Program-made: the position numbers and the translations under genes | Source: Paramyrothecium sp. XJ0827 | Taxonomy: Eukaryota > Ascomycota > Sordariomycetes > Hypocreales > Stachybotryaceae | Direction of reading: 5' to 3' | Assembly (NCBI GenBank): GCA_020881915.1 | Contig: JAJFPB010000001.1 | Span: 3,658,001 to 3,722,000 of the forward strand | Length of the DNA: 64,000 bases | Shown here: piece after piece, positions 1 through 10,929 of the stretch | How the letters are laid out: each line of letters opens with the position of its first letter | Position numbering within the stretch: position 1 is the stretch's first letter | The notes under the pieces: generated by a model | Told to the model about the DNA's origin: nothing | The model's database searches: none | Seen by the model: only the letters and a program-made list of their open reading frames with translations

Positions 1-186
1 TCCTCGCTGGTAACACGCACCAGAAACCACTCACCTACGCTCTTCACGGCCTGGGTTGGACTGTCTTGGGCTCTGGTCGGTTCGCGCTCTGGCCGGAGCA
101 CAACACACGAAGGCAATCACGACCATTGAAGCCGTGCTTCCACCCCACACCCACCGCCTGCGCGCGCTGCCGACTCTCAATTGCTC
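1..186. other. Left edge, 5' flank of ornithine carrier gene
   Basis: No supported gene lies here. It is the upstream flank of the carrier gene starting at 187. On the minus strand a GTGAGT donor-like site is visible near position 31, so the leader of a gene beyond the edge could reach in, but nothing coding can be shown. Confidence 0.4.
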
Positions 187-1237
187 ATGATGGAGCCGGG
201 CCCTATACTCGCTGAGGCCTCCGCTTCCCCTTCCCAGCTTGCGCTGCAAGGGAAGACTGCTCTGATGGAGGCCACGGAAGACATTGTCTACGGATCTGTA
301 CGTCTGCCTCTGCTACCTTCGTGTCGACACTGCTAACAGATCTCAGATTGCCGGTGTTGTCGGCAAGTACATCGAGTATCCCTTCGACACGGTCAAAGTC
401 CGACTACAGAGTCAACCCGATCATCTACCGCTACAATACAAAGGAGCCATTGATTGCTTTCGACAAGCCATCAAGGCTGACGGAGTCCTGGGACTCTATC
501 GTGGCATCAGCGCTCCCCTTGTGGGAGCCGCTGCTGAGACGAGCAGTCTATTCTTGTTCGAGAGCGCAGGGCGTGAGGTTCTGTACACTTCTGGGCTTGC
601 CTCTCGCGACCGGAAACTGACCCTGCCTGAGCTGTGGCTCACCGGTGCCTTTTCCGGCGCATTCACATCATTCGTCCTCACGCCGATCGAGCTTGTCAAG
701 TGCAAAATCCAAGCTCCAGCGGTCTCGGCGGGTGGCGCTGGGCGACAGCTCAAGCCCCTGCCGGTAATCAGGGACATCTTCCGTCACGAGGGCCTTGCGG
801 GCTTTTGGCACGGCCAGCTTGGGACACTCATTCGGGAGGCTGGCGGCTGCTCAGCTTGGTTTGGCGCCAAGGAGACCGTCACTACGGCTTTCTACCAGCT
901 GAAAACACGGGCGATGACGTCTGAGCGCGAGAAGCAGCAAGCCTTGTCTCAGCCTCTGCCCCTGTGGCAGCAAGCCATTGCCGGCGCATCAGCTGGCGTC
1001 TCTTACAACTTCCTCTTTTTCCCTGCCGATACCATCAAATCCAGGATGCAAACCATGGCCATTGGCGACATGAAAGGGAAACGCACTTTCCTGGCCGAGG
1101 GTGCTACCCTTTGGAGACAGCACGGCTTACGAGGCATGTACCGGGGCTGCGGCATTACCTGTCTTCGTTCGGCGCCCAGCTCAGCGTTTATTTTTATGGT
1201 TTACGATGGATTAAAAAGGCATTTTCCTCTGCAATGA
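187..1237 (+). CDS. ORT1: Mitochondrial ornithine carrier (SLC25 family, ARG-13/AmcA/Ort1-like)
   Basis: Exons 187-297 and 347-1237 give 333 aa. The 49-nt intron has a GTACGT donor, a TGCTAAC branch site and a CAG acceptor; joining it makes [20 protein letters not shown], the usual start of repeat 1 in fungal ornithine carriers. All three carrier signatures are present: PFDTVK, PIELVK and PADTIK, one per repeat, each followed by a membrane helix. The phrase [20 protein letters not shown] is typical of the ornithine/arginine branch. Known role: exchange of ornithine across the inner mitochondrial membrane, linking matrix ornithine synthesis to cytosolic arginine synthesis. Two ATGs stand in tandem (187, 190); either could start. 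Another basic amino acid carrier cannot be excluded without a tree. Confidence 0.9.
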
Positions 1238-1549
1238 TGTAGATATCAAATTTTTGGGTCTTGGCTCTTCAATGACATAGCTGGATGGCGGGTGACCAGG
1301 TTCTTTTCGCGGCATTCATTGGCGTTATCTTCTGGGAAAACAGTGCTTCAACATGGGCGGCTGTGGGTAGAGTCGAAGCATACATAGACTCGCGTTATAG
1401 ATGTATTAGTTCATCTTTCAACATCGCCTTCATTAAATGGGAGTATTTCTTGAGCCAATTAGAGGGTACGTTATGTACGCCATGCGCGGCTGCTAAAGCC
1501 TCCAAAACGGTATTACATATTATGAAGAATTTGCAATCCTGCTCCTCGT
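1238..1549. other. Convergent 3' spacer
   Basis: Spacer of 312 bases between the stops of the ornithine carrier (+) and the TspO gene (-). No coding signal or repeat seen. Confidence 0.6.
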
Positions 1550-2265
1550 TTACAGATCCTTTCGGGCTCCACCGCTCTTCAGGTCCCAGTTGTTGAGATA
1601 TCCCACACTAGCGGAGAGGTAGGTGGCAAAGCTCAGCCAAGCCAAGTAGGGGACCTGGCACCAAGCAGAGACATCGTCAATGGAGCTCCAGACGTAAGTG
1701 AGGTAGCCATTGAGACCGAGCAAGGCGATAATGTCAGCGGTGGCCTCTTTGGGACGGTTGACACCGAAGAATAAGGGCATCCAGGCGAGGTTGAGGACGA
1801 GTTGAAGCGTGTAAAGCGTCATTCCTTGCCTGGCGGAGGCCGCCTGCTCAGGCGAGGCAAGGAGGGAGAGGCCGGTGGTGGTAGCGCGGTAAGCGGTATA
1901 TCCCATGAGACTGCGTTGCATGTCAGAAACGGCCAATTGCAGCAGTGAGGCTACTCGGGGGAGTGGATGGGAGGCCTACCCGTATAGGACGGTCCAGACT
2001 GGGCCGAAAACCCATGGCGGAGGCCTCAGAGGGGGCTGCCTCAGCGACTGATACGTGTTTTGAGTCTGGGAGCCTATGCATGATGGACAGATCATCAGTC
2101 AGACACCATTTCAATCCAGAAACCACAAGGTGCCCAGCATGAGGAGCGCTTACGTCCAGTCGAGTAGCCAACAGCGAGACCCAATGTCACTGGGAGGAGG
2201 ATGGATGCGGCGGGGCTTTGGAAGACCGCGGTGGGAATCGTGATGGAGGGTATGTAGGTAGTCAT
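1550..2265 (-). CDS. tspO: TspO/MBR family protein (peripheral benzodiazepine receptor-like)
   Basis: Three exons on the minus strand, 2265-2154, 2073-1980 and 1910-1550, give 188 aa. Exon 1 begins MTTYIPSITIPTAVFQS and holds the first hydrophobic helix; exon 2 supplies the QPPLRPPPWVFGPVWTVLY block; exon 3 continues GLMGYTAYRA and ends with AWLSFATYLSASVGYLNNW. These are the conserved blocks of the five-helix TspO/MBR fold. Family members bind tetrapyrroles and sterols and sit in outer mitochondrial or other internal membranes; which ligand is used here is unknown. The exon 2 acceptor was chosen as the TAG at 2075-2074 because the nearer CAG breaks the frame. Each terminal exon alone is a short open frame, so simple gene finding could miss exon 1. 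Confidence 0.85.
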
Positions 2266-2383
2266 TGTGGTGGTGAGGCGATAAATCCAGTGATAGATCT
2301 ACGAGCTCGAGTTGTCTGGTTTCGCGACGAAGAGATGAGGTTTCGTGCGCAATCAAAGGACGCTGCCGGTGTCCCGGAGGTAC

Positions 2384-2425
2384 GATGCTCTGCTACTTCG
2401 ATCCGATGCTCTGCTACTTCGATCC
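2384..2425. repeat. Perfect 21-bp tandem duplication
   Basis: Two identical 21-bp units beginning GATGCTCTGCTACTTCG lie head to tail (2384-2404 and 2405-2425), followed by the first four bases of a third. Confidence 0.9.
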
Positions 2426-2992
2426 GATGGGGGATGACGTAACAGCCGACAGAGATCGTACCAGGCTTGTATTGGACACGTGAAAATGGGACTTGGGCTG
2501 AGAGGCTCGTCCCTATGCACTGAGCCAGAATCGCCTAGCTTTGACTAAGGAAAGGAATCAGAGGGTGGCTGACAGGTGAGAAGACGCCCATTACAACATC
2601 GTAATCATCACAGTTTCGAAGTTGGCAAGGGAAGCTGTGTCTTGTTCTCTCCCTCTTTGTCTCCTTCTAGCTGCGCTACAATGAGCACAGCAAAGCGGCG
2701 AGCCCCTAAAAAAGGCGAATCGTAATATCAAAATCCAGTTACTTACACACGATAATAAGCTCTAAAAATTCCATAGAATCCATTCAAATAACAGATTCTG
2801 CTAAGGGTTTTCATTTTCGATTCATATATGAAGAATCTCATGAATTTCATATAGAAGTGGCCGCCTACAGTACCATTTTTAAGTGGATTCCCTGATTTTG
2901 CGGAAAGGAACCTCAGTGGGGACCTTGGCGCGGGTTGCCAGAGCAAAGCTACCCACGCACGAGCCACGGTTGGTTAATTGAATTTCGCGCCG

Positions 2993-3035
2993 TCGCGGTC
3001 CGCGAACGCGTCCAGACGCGTTCCCACGATCGTGG
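2993..3035. promoter_or_regulatory. Nested palindromes with paired MluI cell-cycle boxes (MCB) upstream of CDC6
   Basis: Two ACGCGT hexamers (3006-3011 and 3016-3021) are 10 bp apart and form the arms of a perfect inverted repeat, GAACGCGT-N4-ACGCGTTC (3004-3023). It is flanked by TCGCGG-N-CCGCGA (2993-3005) and the 12-bp palindrome CCACGATCGTGG (3024-3035). ACGCGT is the binding site of the MBF G1/S factor in yeasts. The cluster is about 265 bp before the CDC6 start, so S-phase control is a reasonable inference. Confidence 0.6.
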
Positions 3036-3284
3036 CGCGCGGCTACACCTAAGGTATAACCGTCGTGGTACCTGCGAGAAGTACCTCTTCTTGAATTCTT
3101 TCATTTCCATACCACTTTGTTCGACAGCACCTCGTCTTCCTGCGTCGTCCGCGATTTTTTATTTGCTTGATCACTGCAGCATTGGGAAGGTAGACACCAC
3201 ACTATTTTCAGTCGCCAGTCGTTCTTTGCGTTCAACGAACTCTCGCCTCGGCCAATTGGTAGAAGGAGCCAGCCAGAACATCTC

Positions 3285-5161
3285 ATGATGGCCGCGACAA
3301 CTTTGGGAAAGAGGACACGGCTGGTTGTAGAGCTTGGTACGCACCTTCCATGAAGACAACTTTTGGTCTCTCGATGCTAACATATCTGACCTTCACAGGT
3401 ACCTCAGTATCTCCCAGCAAAAAGGCTCGCTCATGCACTTTCGTCGATTTCAACGACGAGAACCAAGAACCCATAGAAATCATCGAGGATGAGGATGAAC
3501 ACGAACCTGAACAGTCTCCCTCGAAGAGACAACGAACCTCGTCTGTCTCTCAAGCTCCGAGGAAGCCTGCTCCCGTCACACCCTCTACCCCCAGGCATCG
3601 AGATGCACTTTCAAGCTGGCCAACCACGCCGCGCCATGCGGTCATGTCAGCAGGCAAGCTCTTCAAGCGAATGACACCACGCTCAGCTGCTTCTCCATCA
3701 TCGCCCAGCACCATTCAGACAGTCTACCACTCCGCACGGCAACTATTCGCACGCGGCTCCGAACCGGGTCAACTGGTGGGTCGGGAGGGGGAGCGAGAGC
3801 AGCTTGTCAAGTTCCTGAGCCGGTGCTCTACCCCAACACCATACGGCTGTCTGTACGTGAGCGGTCCGCCAGGCACAGGCAAGAGCGCCATGATCAGTCA
3901 AACCATACAGGAATACTCGGGCCTAGAAGGTGTGCGATCTGCCTACATCAACTGCATGAGCATCAAATCGTCGAAGGACTTGTACAACACTCTACTGAGC
4001 GAGCTTGGTCAAGTTTCTGATCTGTCTGAATCTGATGCCGTCTCCGCTTTGCGCGACCTGTTTTGCCCCAAGGCAGAGTCGTCTACCACCTACCTGGTGA
4101 CTTTGGACGAGATAGACCACATCATCACCATGGGGTTGGAGAGCTTGTACCGGTTGTTCGAGTGGTCCCTTCAGATGTCGTCTCGTCTCGTGCTTGTGGG
4201 TATTGCGAATGCCCTGGATCTTACGGATCGTGTACTACCGCGGCTTAAGTCCAAGAATCTTCGACCCGAGCTCCTGTCATTCCTTCCTTATACGGCAACA
4301 CAGGTCAAGAGCATCATCACTACCCGACTGAAATCTCTGATGCCTGAGGGCGGCAAGGAGAGCTATGTTCCCTTCATTCACCCTGCCGCCATCGAGCTGT
4401 GCTCCCGCAAAGTCTCAAGCCAAACCGGCGACTTGCGGAAGGCCTTTGAGATTTGTCGACGAGCTCTCGACTTGATTGAAGTTGAGACCAGGTCAAAGCA
4501 TGAGGACGAAGCTCGGGAGGTCCTACTCCAGATGACTCCGTCTAAACGACCACTTGGCGAGAACACGAATGGGGCCAAGTCGGCACCGAGGAGCATGGTC
4601 CAAATCATGACTGCTTCGCTAAATTCATTGACGGCGGAGACGGCGCCAAGAGCATCCATCAGCCATCTCAACAAAGTCACCGCTGCTGCTTTCAGCAACG
4701 GTACTACACAGCGCCTCAAGGCTCTCAACCTCCAACAGCGTGCTGCCCTTTGTGCACTCGTTGCTTACGAAAACAGAAACAGGGCGGCAGCCAAGCTGGC
4801 CAACGGCACACCCATTACTCCATCGAAGTCGCAGACCTTGGCCCCGACCATAAAAAATCTATTCGACGCATACTGCCGCTTGTGCGTGCGAGACTCGGTT
4901 CTCCACCCGCTGTCTAGCTCAGAGTTCAGGGAAGTGGTTAGCAGCCTCGAGACCCTCGGCCTGGTCAACGCGGTTGACGGCAAGAGCGGCAGCTTTGCGG
5001 CCCCGCGGACCCCATCCAAGCGAGGACGCAAGGGTGCACAGCTGAGTGGCGATGAGAAACGGGTCGCAAGCTCTGTTGGAGAGAAGGAAATCGAAACGGT
5101 GGCGGAGGGAGTAGGAGCTGGTATCCTGAAGAGCATACTGAGTGGAGACGCATTGGACTGA
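3285..5161 (+). CDS. CDC6: Cell division control protein 6 (Cdc6), AAA+ replication licensing ATPase
   Basis: Exons 3285-3336 and 3399-5161 give 604 aa starting MMAATTLGKRTRLVVEL. The intron uses GTACGC and CACAG with a GCTAAC branch site. The N-terminal 150 residues are disordered and carry cyclin-dependent kinase-type sites (SPSK, SPSKR, TPRH, TPSK) and an RTRL motif that could bind cyclin. An AAA+ module follows: Walker A GPPGTGKS near residue 172 and Walker B LVTLDEID near 251, then a C-terminal winged-helix region (DAYCRLCVRDSVLHPLSSSEF). Known role: with the origin recognition complex and Cdt1, loads the MCM helicase at origins in G1. Orc1 is the nearest alternative, but it would carry a BAH domain and be longer. 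Confidence 0.93.
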
Positions 5162-5960
5162 GCGAGTTATGAGCTCTTGCATCTGTTTACACTGTCTTGG
5201 GCGTTTTTAGGACTGGGAACCAAAGGGGCATTTGGAGCGAGCATTGACAGGGTTACGGCAATGGGATATCAATGTAAAGACGGCTGTATAGAACATGCAT
5301 TGGAAGACTGAATGAGAGCAGAGTAATCTCTCTGCGAATGTTATACCTAATACACAAAAAGATACCTAAACACAAAATTCCGAAGACGTGTTGTAGATTC
5401 GCGAGTCAGATGCAGCTGCTCTTAGCCGCTCCCTAGGGCTCACCGGATATCGTGTTGAGTCGTGCTGTGTTGGTCGGACAGAAGGACAATTCAGGATTGC
5501 GGGCCACCACCCGAGTGGGATGGCAAGCCAGAAATGCAACGGGATCAGGGTGCTAGGAGTTTCGAGGAGCCAATACGGTGGCAGGAGGCGGGGGCGGGGT
5601 GGAGAAAAGGCGCCTGATCCTGGGTACCTCACCTGCTGCACCTGCACCCACGCCTGGCATCCGTTGTATTATAGCAGGGTTGTGGAGCACCTCACAGCAC
5701 CTAAGGCACATAGTACGGTACCTAGCTGACGGTGGACAGGCTGCCAGGGCTGTGAAGATCAAGGTCCAGGCATAGAGATCTGGCTGACTCCTGTTCCGTC
5801 CGAACCGGCAAAGAAAACCCCTGCAGACGGTTTGATGCGCGCAACTAACTTTGACATGACACGAGGCGACACTTGGAACTCGCTAGCAGCAGAAGCAGCA
5901 GCAGCAGCATCCCTTCTCGAGAGGGGCCATCGAACCATTCTAAGCCACATCCAGCAATCG

Positions 5961-5986
5961 CAGCACAGCACAGCACAGCACAGCAT
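5961..5986. repeat. CAGCA microsatellite
   Basis: Five uninterrupted copies of CAGCA; an AGCAGC-rich stretch lies 60 bp before it (about 5886-5910). Confidence 0.85.
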
Positions 5987-6933
5987 ATTTCGACCCGGCC
6001 TGCGACCGACCACACGGCATGGCCAATTGATTACAGCGGACGCTAGCCTCACCGCCAGGTGCGTTGTCTCTCGCAGCGCGTGCCGCCTACCGAAGTCCCA
6101 GAGAGGCTTCCATCCCCCTTCCGCGTCCGTCTCCCGCATCGCTCGTGTCGCTCTTCCGTCACTATTCCCCTACCTGCAGCATCGTCGAAGCTAGCAAAGC
6201 TGCCCGTGCCAGCCACACAGGGGCCCGGTTCCAGGGGACCAAGCTTTTCCTTGGCAGGCGAGCGGTCCTCGAACAGCTGCCCTTGGCATCTGCCAGCCAC
6301 CCAATTGGCGTGGCCGTCTCGTACAGTAATCATCCAAGGCTGTCCGTACGGTAGCACTACCGTACCGCCGCCCTCCTGTTCCCGGTAACGAGCCCCCGGT
6401 TTCCCAGGCACGCTACTGGGGGGGGAGTGGGCGTGGGCGTGGGCGTTCGGTGGGAGTGGGAGTGGGAACCACCCATCCATCTATGACCCGGCAAGCTCTA
6501 GTCTGTCCTGTCCTATCCTGTCCAGTCCCGTCCTGTACGTCTACCGTACGTGAAGCGAGCCTGTGTGGTGCGTGCGTGTGCGTATGAATCTGTGGCTAAG
6601 GCACTTTCTCTCGCGACTGGGGCGGCGCCAATTACCACCATCATCCAACAGCAAAGATCCAATTGCCCGAGGCCAGAGCTCCCCCTCCAGTCTCAACGAG
6701 AGGACGTCGACGTCCTCCCTCCAGGGCGACGCGAGGCTCCAGACATTGTGCGCTCGACTTGTGGGCGGTGCCGACACGCCGCAACGCATTTGTGTTTCCT
6801 CTTGGCGACAGACATACACATCCCAGGACGTCAGGGAGCACGACACAGGATAGGCACGCAGTCGGCGCCATCACCAACCGTTGCGCCCCTCCTGTCCCTC
6901 AACCTCCAGCCGTCGTTGCCGTATTCCCGCCTG

Positions 6934-7014
6934 TTCCCTTTTTTTCCCCCTCCTTCCTTTCCTTTCCTTCCCTTTCCTTCTGTCCGCTTTCTTTGTCCTT
7001 TCCTTCCCGTCCCC
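6934..7014 (+). promoter_or_regulatory. Pyrimidine (CT) tract before palF start
   Basis: About 80 bases almost entirely C and T, ending three bases before the palF ATG. CT-rich blocks just upstream of start codons are common in filamentous fungal promoters and leaders. Confidence 0.55.
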
Positions 7015-7016
7015 AC

Positions 7017-9570
7017 ATGCCGTCTGCTTCGCAAAGGAGTACCGGTCGCCTGTCGATGTCGACATCATCGCCCTCGCTCCCGAACGCCGCTACCTCTCCC
7101 GATGACTCGCGATCAGCCACACCGACTCCATCGCGCCCGAGTCTGCTGTCGCGCCTCAGCCTGCCCTTGACTTTGCGCAACCGCAATCGCCATGTAGCCG
7201 ACTTCCACGTACGACCGGACGAGCCCTACAGGAACTACAGCGCCGGCAACCATGTCCGTGGCGCGGTGGTACTCGCCATTGTCAAACCGGTCCGCATAAC
7301 ACATCTCGTCGTTACTCTGCATGGCTATGTTCAGGTTGTCAAGGATCCGGTCGCCATGGCGAAGGCGCAGCCCGCGGCGCCCCGCGGCGGCAGCTCTGTT
7401 CGACCGCAGTACCATGGTAGTGGCCTCGCGAGCCTGTTCCAGGACGAGCAGGTTTTGAGTGGCGAGGGTCGGCTTGAAGCTGGTAAATATGAGTTTGGCT
7501 TTGATTTGGTCTTTCCAACTAGTGGATTGCCCAGCAGTATCGACGTACGTTCCACACCCACGGGCACGCCCATATCTGTCAATTCTCGTACTTTTGCTTC
7601 GGGTAAGTTTGTACTGACCATGACTTTAGTTCGAACGTGGCACCATCTCCTACATGATCACCGCAACATTGACGAGGCCAACGTCGATAGCACCCACAGT
7701 TTCTTGTGACCGCAAGGTCATGCTAGTGGAGCAGGTTGACATTGGCCGTCTGTCGCCGCCGCGGCCCAGAACCATATTCCTAGAGCCTATATCAAGGCGC
7801 ACGCGACGTAAAAAGTCCATGGCACTAGAGAAGACCCCTTCTGCCGCTCCCGATCCAAGCGATGCCATTTCCGAGTCCGAGTCTGCCGAGCCATCGTCTG
7901 CGATTGACGAGAGTACACGTGATGCCCCGTCCGAATCACGAAGCCCTATCCAGAGCGATATGCGAAGTGAAATTAGTGGAGGAAGCGGTCGGAGTACGGG
8001 GAGTGTCGTCAGCCGTGCGGAATTTGCTCAGCTATCGCAAGTCGGCACAACATTCACGTCATCGGCGAAGCAACAAGTCGTCGATGACAAGACGATTACA
8101 GCTACCATCGAGCTCGTCAAAGGCGGCTGTCTCCCGGGCGATACTGTATCTGTGCGCGTCACCGTGCAGCACATCAAACTTGTCAAAAGTATGACTGGCG
8201 TGGTCGTGACGTTGTTCCGCCAAGGCAAGATCGACACGGCTCCCCCGAGCTCCAAATTCGAAGAAAGAGCAGGGAAGCTGTATGCATCAAGAACGCAAAA
8301 GGAAGAAGCCTATCCTAGATCGCGGCTTGGTCTTGGTGGACTCTCGTTGTCCTCAACAGGCTCGACAAGCGTTTTCCGGAAGGATTTGGACCAGAACACT
8401 GCGCCGCTAATCATCGACCCAGGCACGATGCAGGCGTCCGTCACTGTGTCCGTCAAGGTTCCCGATGACTCTTTTCCTACCATTAAAGGTGTACCTGGCG
8501 ATATGGTCACTTTTAAGTACCAGGTAGAAGTGATTGTGGACTTGGGTGGGCGACTATCCAACTTACTGCAGGGTGGTCAGACACCGGCTAGATTTGGCAC
8601 TTTCAACTCAAGTAATGCTGATCAAGGAAATGCTTCATTCGGCCCGCGGAGAGGTATCAACATTGCCGACACATCTCAGCTGAGGAGAGGCAAGGGCGTT
8701 GTGACCGTGTCGATGGAGACGGTCGTTGGTTCGGTAGACAGCTCAAAAACTCAGAAGCAGAGAGTGTCGCCTTCCCGTACTATTCAAATAGCTGGCGATG
8801 GCGACGATGACAGTATTCAGCCAGAGCTCGCTCCCACGACCGAGACATCACACGACAGCAGTGTCTTGAATGGGGAGTCGCCAGCACCATATACTCCACG
8901 GCCAGCCGACCAACCTTACTACTCATCTCCACCTCCTTTATCCGCCTCTCTACATCGCTCACCTTCTCAACCTACTTCGTCAGATAACACCTCCCCGAGC
9001 CGTTATAATCAGCTGGGGACGTATCATGATGAGGCTACGCCCTCGTATATACCGCTTCCCCAGATGCCGGACCAGACCAACATGAGCGAGAAGCAACGTA
9101 TTAGGCAAGCAGAAATGCGTCTACTGCCTAGCCAACCGCCTGCCTTTGCTGGCCCATCAGCTTCAACAGAGGATGGCCCCCATGCTCCTACTGTGCCGGA
9201 CGACGACATATACGACGCAGATGTCGGATCTCGACAGCAGCATCCCACTATCTTACGGGATACCGCTGGCAATGAACCTTCGGCGCCAACGCAGGACGAC
9301 ATTTCAATAGCGACTGTCACGGAGGATAAACAGGAGCGTGAGAGGCGCCGGCTAATGAATGAGGCAAGCTCTCCTCCTGAGGTCCCCAGCGACGTGGAAA
9401 GGAGAATGGAAGGGTCGGCAAGCGGAGATACAGGACCAGAGTTGGAACCCAGCGCGCCAGTAATAGAGGAAGAAGATGACGATCCTTACTCACAGTATGG
9501 GGTTGGTGCAGGCCCATCAAGAGCTACCGGCAGTCGGGATCTCGAGCAGTTGCCAGCTTATGAGCGATAA
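7017..9570 (+). CDS. palF: pH-response arrestin PalF/Rim8
   Basis: Exons 7017-7544 and 7630-9570 give 822 aa. Splicing at GTACGT...TTTAG joins SGLPSSID to FERGTISYMITATLTRP, the centre of the arrestin fold. The arrestin N domain covers about residues 60-240 and the C domain about 330-480; the remaining 340 residues are Ser/Pro-rich and acidic, with short proline motifs such as SYIPLPQMP and a terminal LPAYER that could bind ubiquitin ligases or ESCRT partners. FHVRPDEPYRNY and SLFQDEQVLSGEGRLE are PalF wording. Known role: binds the membrane sensor PalH and becomes ubiquitylated at alkaline pH, leading to cleavage of the transcription factor PacC. A different alpha-arrestin is possible but less likely. 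Confidence 0.88.
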
Positions 9571-10125
9571 GGGCGGGTTATGCGGGGAAGATTTCTATCG
9601 TAAAGCCAGGAGAGCAGGGGAACCATGTATGAGGGCATTGATTGAAATGACATGTCTTGGATGATGGCATCTTGGGAGGAGTTACAGGATTTGGGCCCCT
9701 ACACGGGCCATGGTTATGAGGCGTTTGGGTACCACGGTGTAGCAACGTCTACCCGCTTAGATCGTGTGCGGCCACCATTGTGGTTCGGGAAGGAGTAGTC
9801 ATATATATCTTGCATTGATAAGCCGACGGCAGAGTCGCCGTGAAAAAGGCTCAAGCGGTTCTAAAGGTCTAGCATACAGGGCTGTACAATATTGAACAAT
9901 TGCATCATACTGGATGCCGGCTTTTTATATTCAACTTGAGTGCGCAACTGGCGATGATGTAGAGTACTCAGATGGCTGTGCGGCCATGAACTGGGAGCCT
10001 CAATTGGCCAAAGCACGTCGCTCATACTGCTGACCGCACTGGAGGATCCCAGTCCACGTGCCACCGCTAACACGAAGCTCTTGTATTCAAAACTCGGATT
10101 TATGAAAGGTCATGGCAGGCAAGGC
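9571..10125. other. Convergent 3' spacer palF / JAC1
   Basis: Spacer of 555 bases between two stops. No gene, repeat or RNA recognised. Confidence 0.6.
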
Positions 10126-10929
10126 TTAGTGCTGGAGCACCACTGGCTTGCCCTTTTCCCAGTTATCCAAGCTCTCTTTGATGTTGATCCAGTATCTGAG
10201 GCGGACAGCCTCCCGTTTGGCGGCGTCGACGTCGTCGGCGCGAAAGGCGCGCTCAAGTTCGGCCTCGCTGGCAGCGATACGACTGTCGTTGATCTGGCGC
10301 GGCTCGTCGAGGTCGGCCTCGTCAGTGGCGGCCTCGACCTCCTCACGGGCCTCGAGTACCTCCATCAGCAGGTCAGGCTCCTCGATCTTGAGCGTCTCGT
10401 CGTTGGCAACGTCGACGCCGCGCAGGGAGAGGAGGTACTGGGCGCGCAGGAGCGGGCTGGAGAGGGTGCGGTAGGCCTCGTTGATATGGGCCGAGGTGGC
10501 CTCGGCGCGAGCCTTGTGCTCGGCCGGGTGGAGGTCCGGGTGGGCGCGGGCCTGGAGCTGGAGGAACTCGCGGCGCAGGGCGCGCACGTCGATGGGGAAG
10601 TGGCCCCTCGGCGGAGGCCCTGCGGAGAGCGTCTGCGGGAACAGATCATAGTGCGTCCGTGGAGGCGTCGCCGTTGAGCTCGCGGTCGAAGTTGCGGTTG
10701 CTGCGGCATCGGCGGCGGTGGCGGAGGCAGCCGGCGCGGCTGTCCTGAAGCTCTGTGAAAACGGCCGCCGTTGCTGCGCGAGGAAATCATCGGCGCTCCT
10801 GCATGAGAATTGCATTTGCGCCCTTGGCTCTCGGGCCCTGGGCGTTGAGAAGGCTCGCTGTGCGCGGAGGCGACATCTCGTGCAGAGCCGGGCGGCGTCC
10901 CGGCCGGCGGAAGCGACGGAGGCTCGCAT
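10126..10929 (-). CDS. JAC1: Mitochondrial J-protein co-chaperone Jac1/HscB
   Basis: Single exon of 267 aa. Residues 1-90 are rich in Arg, Ala and Ser with few acidic residues, as expected of a mitochondrial presequence. A divergent J-domain follows (THYDLFPQ ... FPIDVRALRREFLQLQARAHPDLHP), with the catalytic HPD triad, then the HscB C-terminal three-helix domain (LRAQYLLSLRGVD ... DETLKIEEPDLLMEVLEAREEVE) and RYWINIKESLDNWE near the end. Known role: brings the iron-sulfur scaffold Isu to matrix Hsp70 (Ssq1/Ssc1) for cluster transfer. The gene is very GC-rich, so long open frames also appear on other strands. Its promoter is shared with the dehydrogenase starting at 11717. Confidence 0.92.
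   Translation of the reverse strand: MRASVASAGRDAARLCTRCRLRAQRAFSTPRAREPRAQMQFSCRSADDFLAQQRRPFSQSFRTAAPAASATAADAAATATSTASSTATPPRTHYDLFPQTLSAGPPPRGHFPIDVRALRREFLQLQARAHPDLHPAEHKARAEATSAHINEAYRTLSSPLLRAQYLLSLRGVDVANDETLKIEEPDLLMEVLEAREEVEAATDEADLDEPRQINDSRIAASEAELERAFRADDVDAAKREAVRLRYWINIKESLDNWEKGKPVVLQH

Larger units (their letters stand above)
2266..3284. other. Divergent spacer between TspO and CDC6
   Basis: No gene seen. It holds a perfect 21-bp tandem duplication (2384-2425), an AT-rich stretch at about 2710-2890 with a small hairpin (arms 2825-2832 and 2846-2853), and a GC-rich palindrome cluster with two ACGCGT boxes at 2993-3035 on the CDC6 side. Confidence 0.6.
5162..7016. other. Long upstream region of palF
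   Basis: About 1.85 kb with open frames in several frames but no recognisable protein. It contains (CAGCA)n at 5961-5986, a GTGGGC/GTGGGA-rich stretch at 6421-6467, a TCCTGTCC-rich stretch around 6505-6537 and a long pyrimidine tract ending just before the palF ATG. It probably holds the promoter and leader. Confidence 0.5.

Noticed and set aside
6550..7170. 206-codon frame before and into palF
   Set aside because: Runs through the pyrimidine tract and out of frame into the arrestin exon; no protein-like composition.
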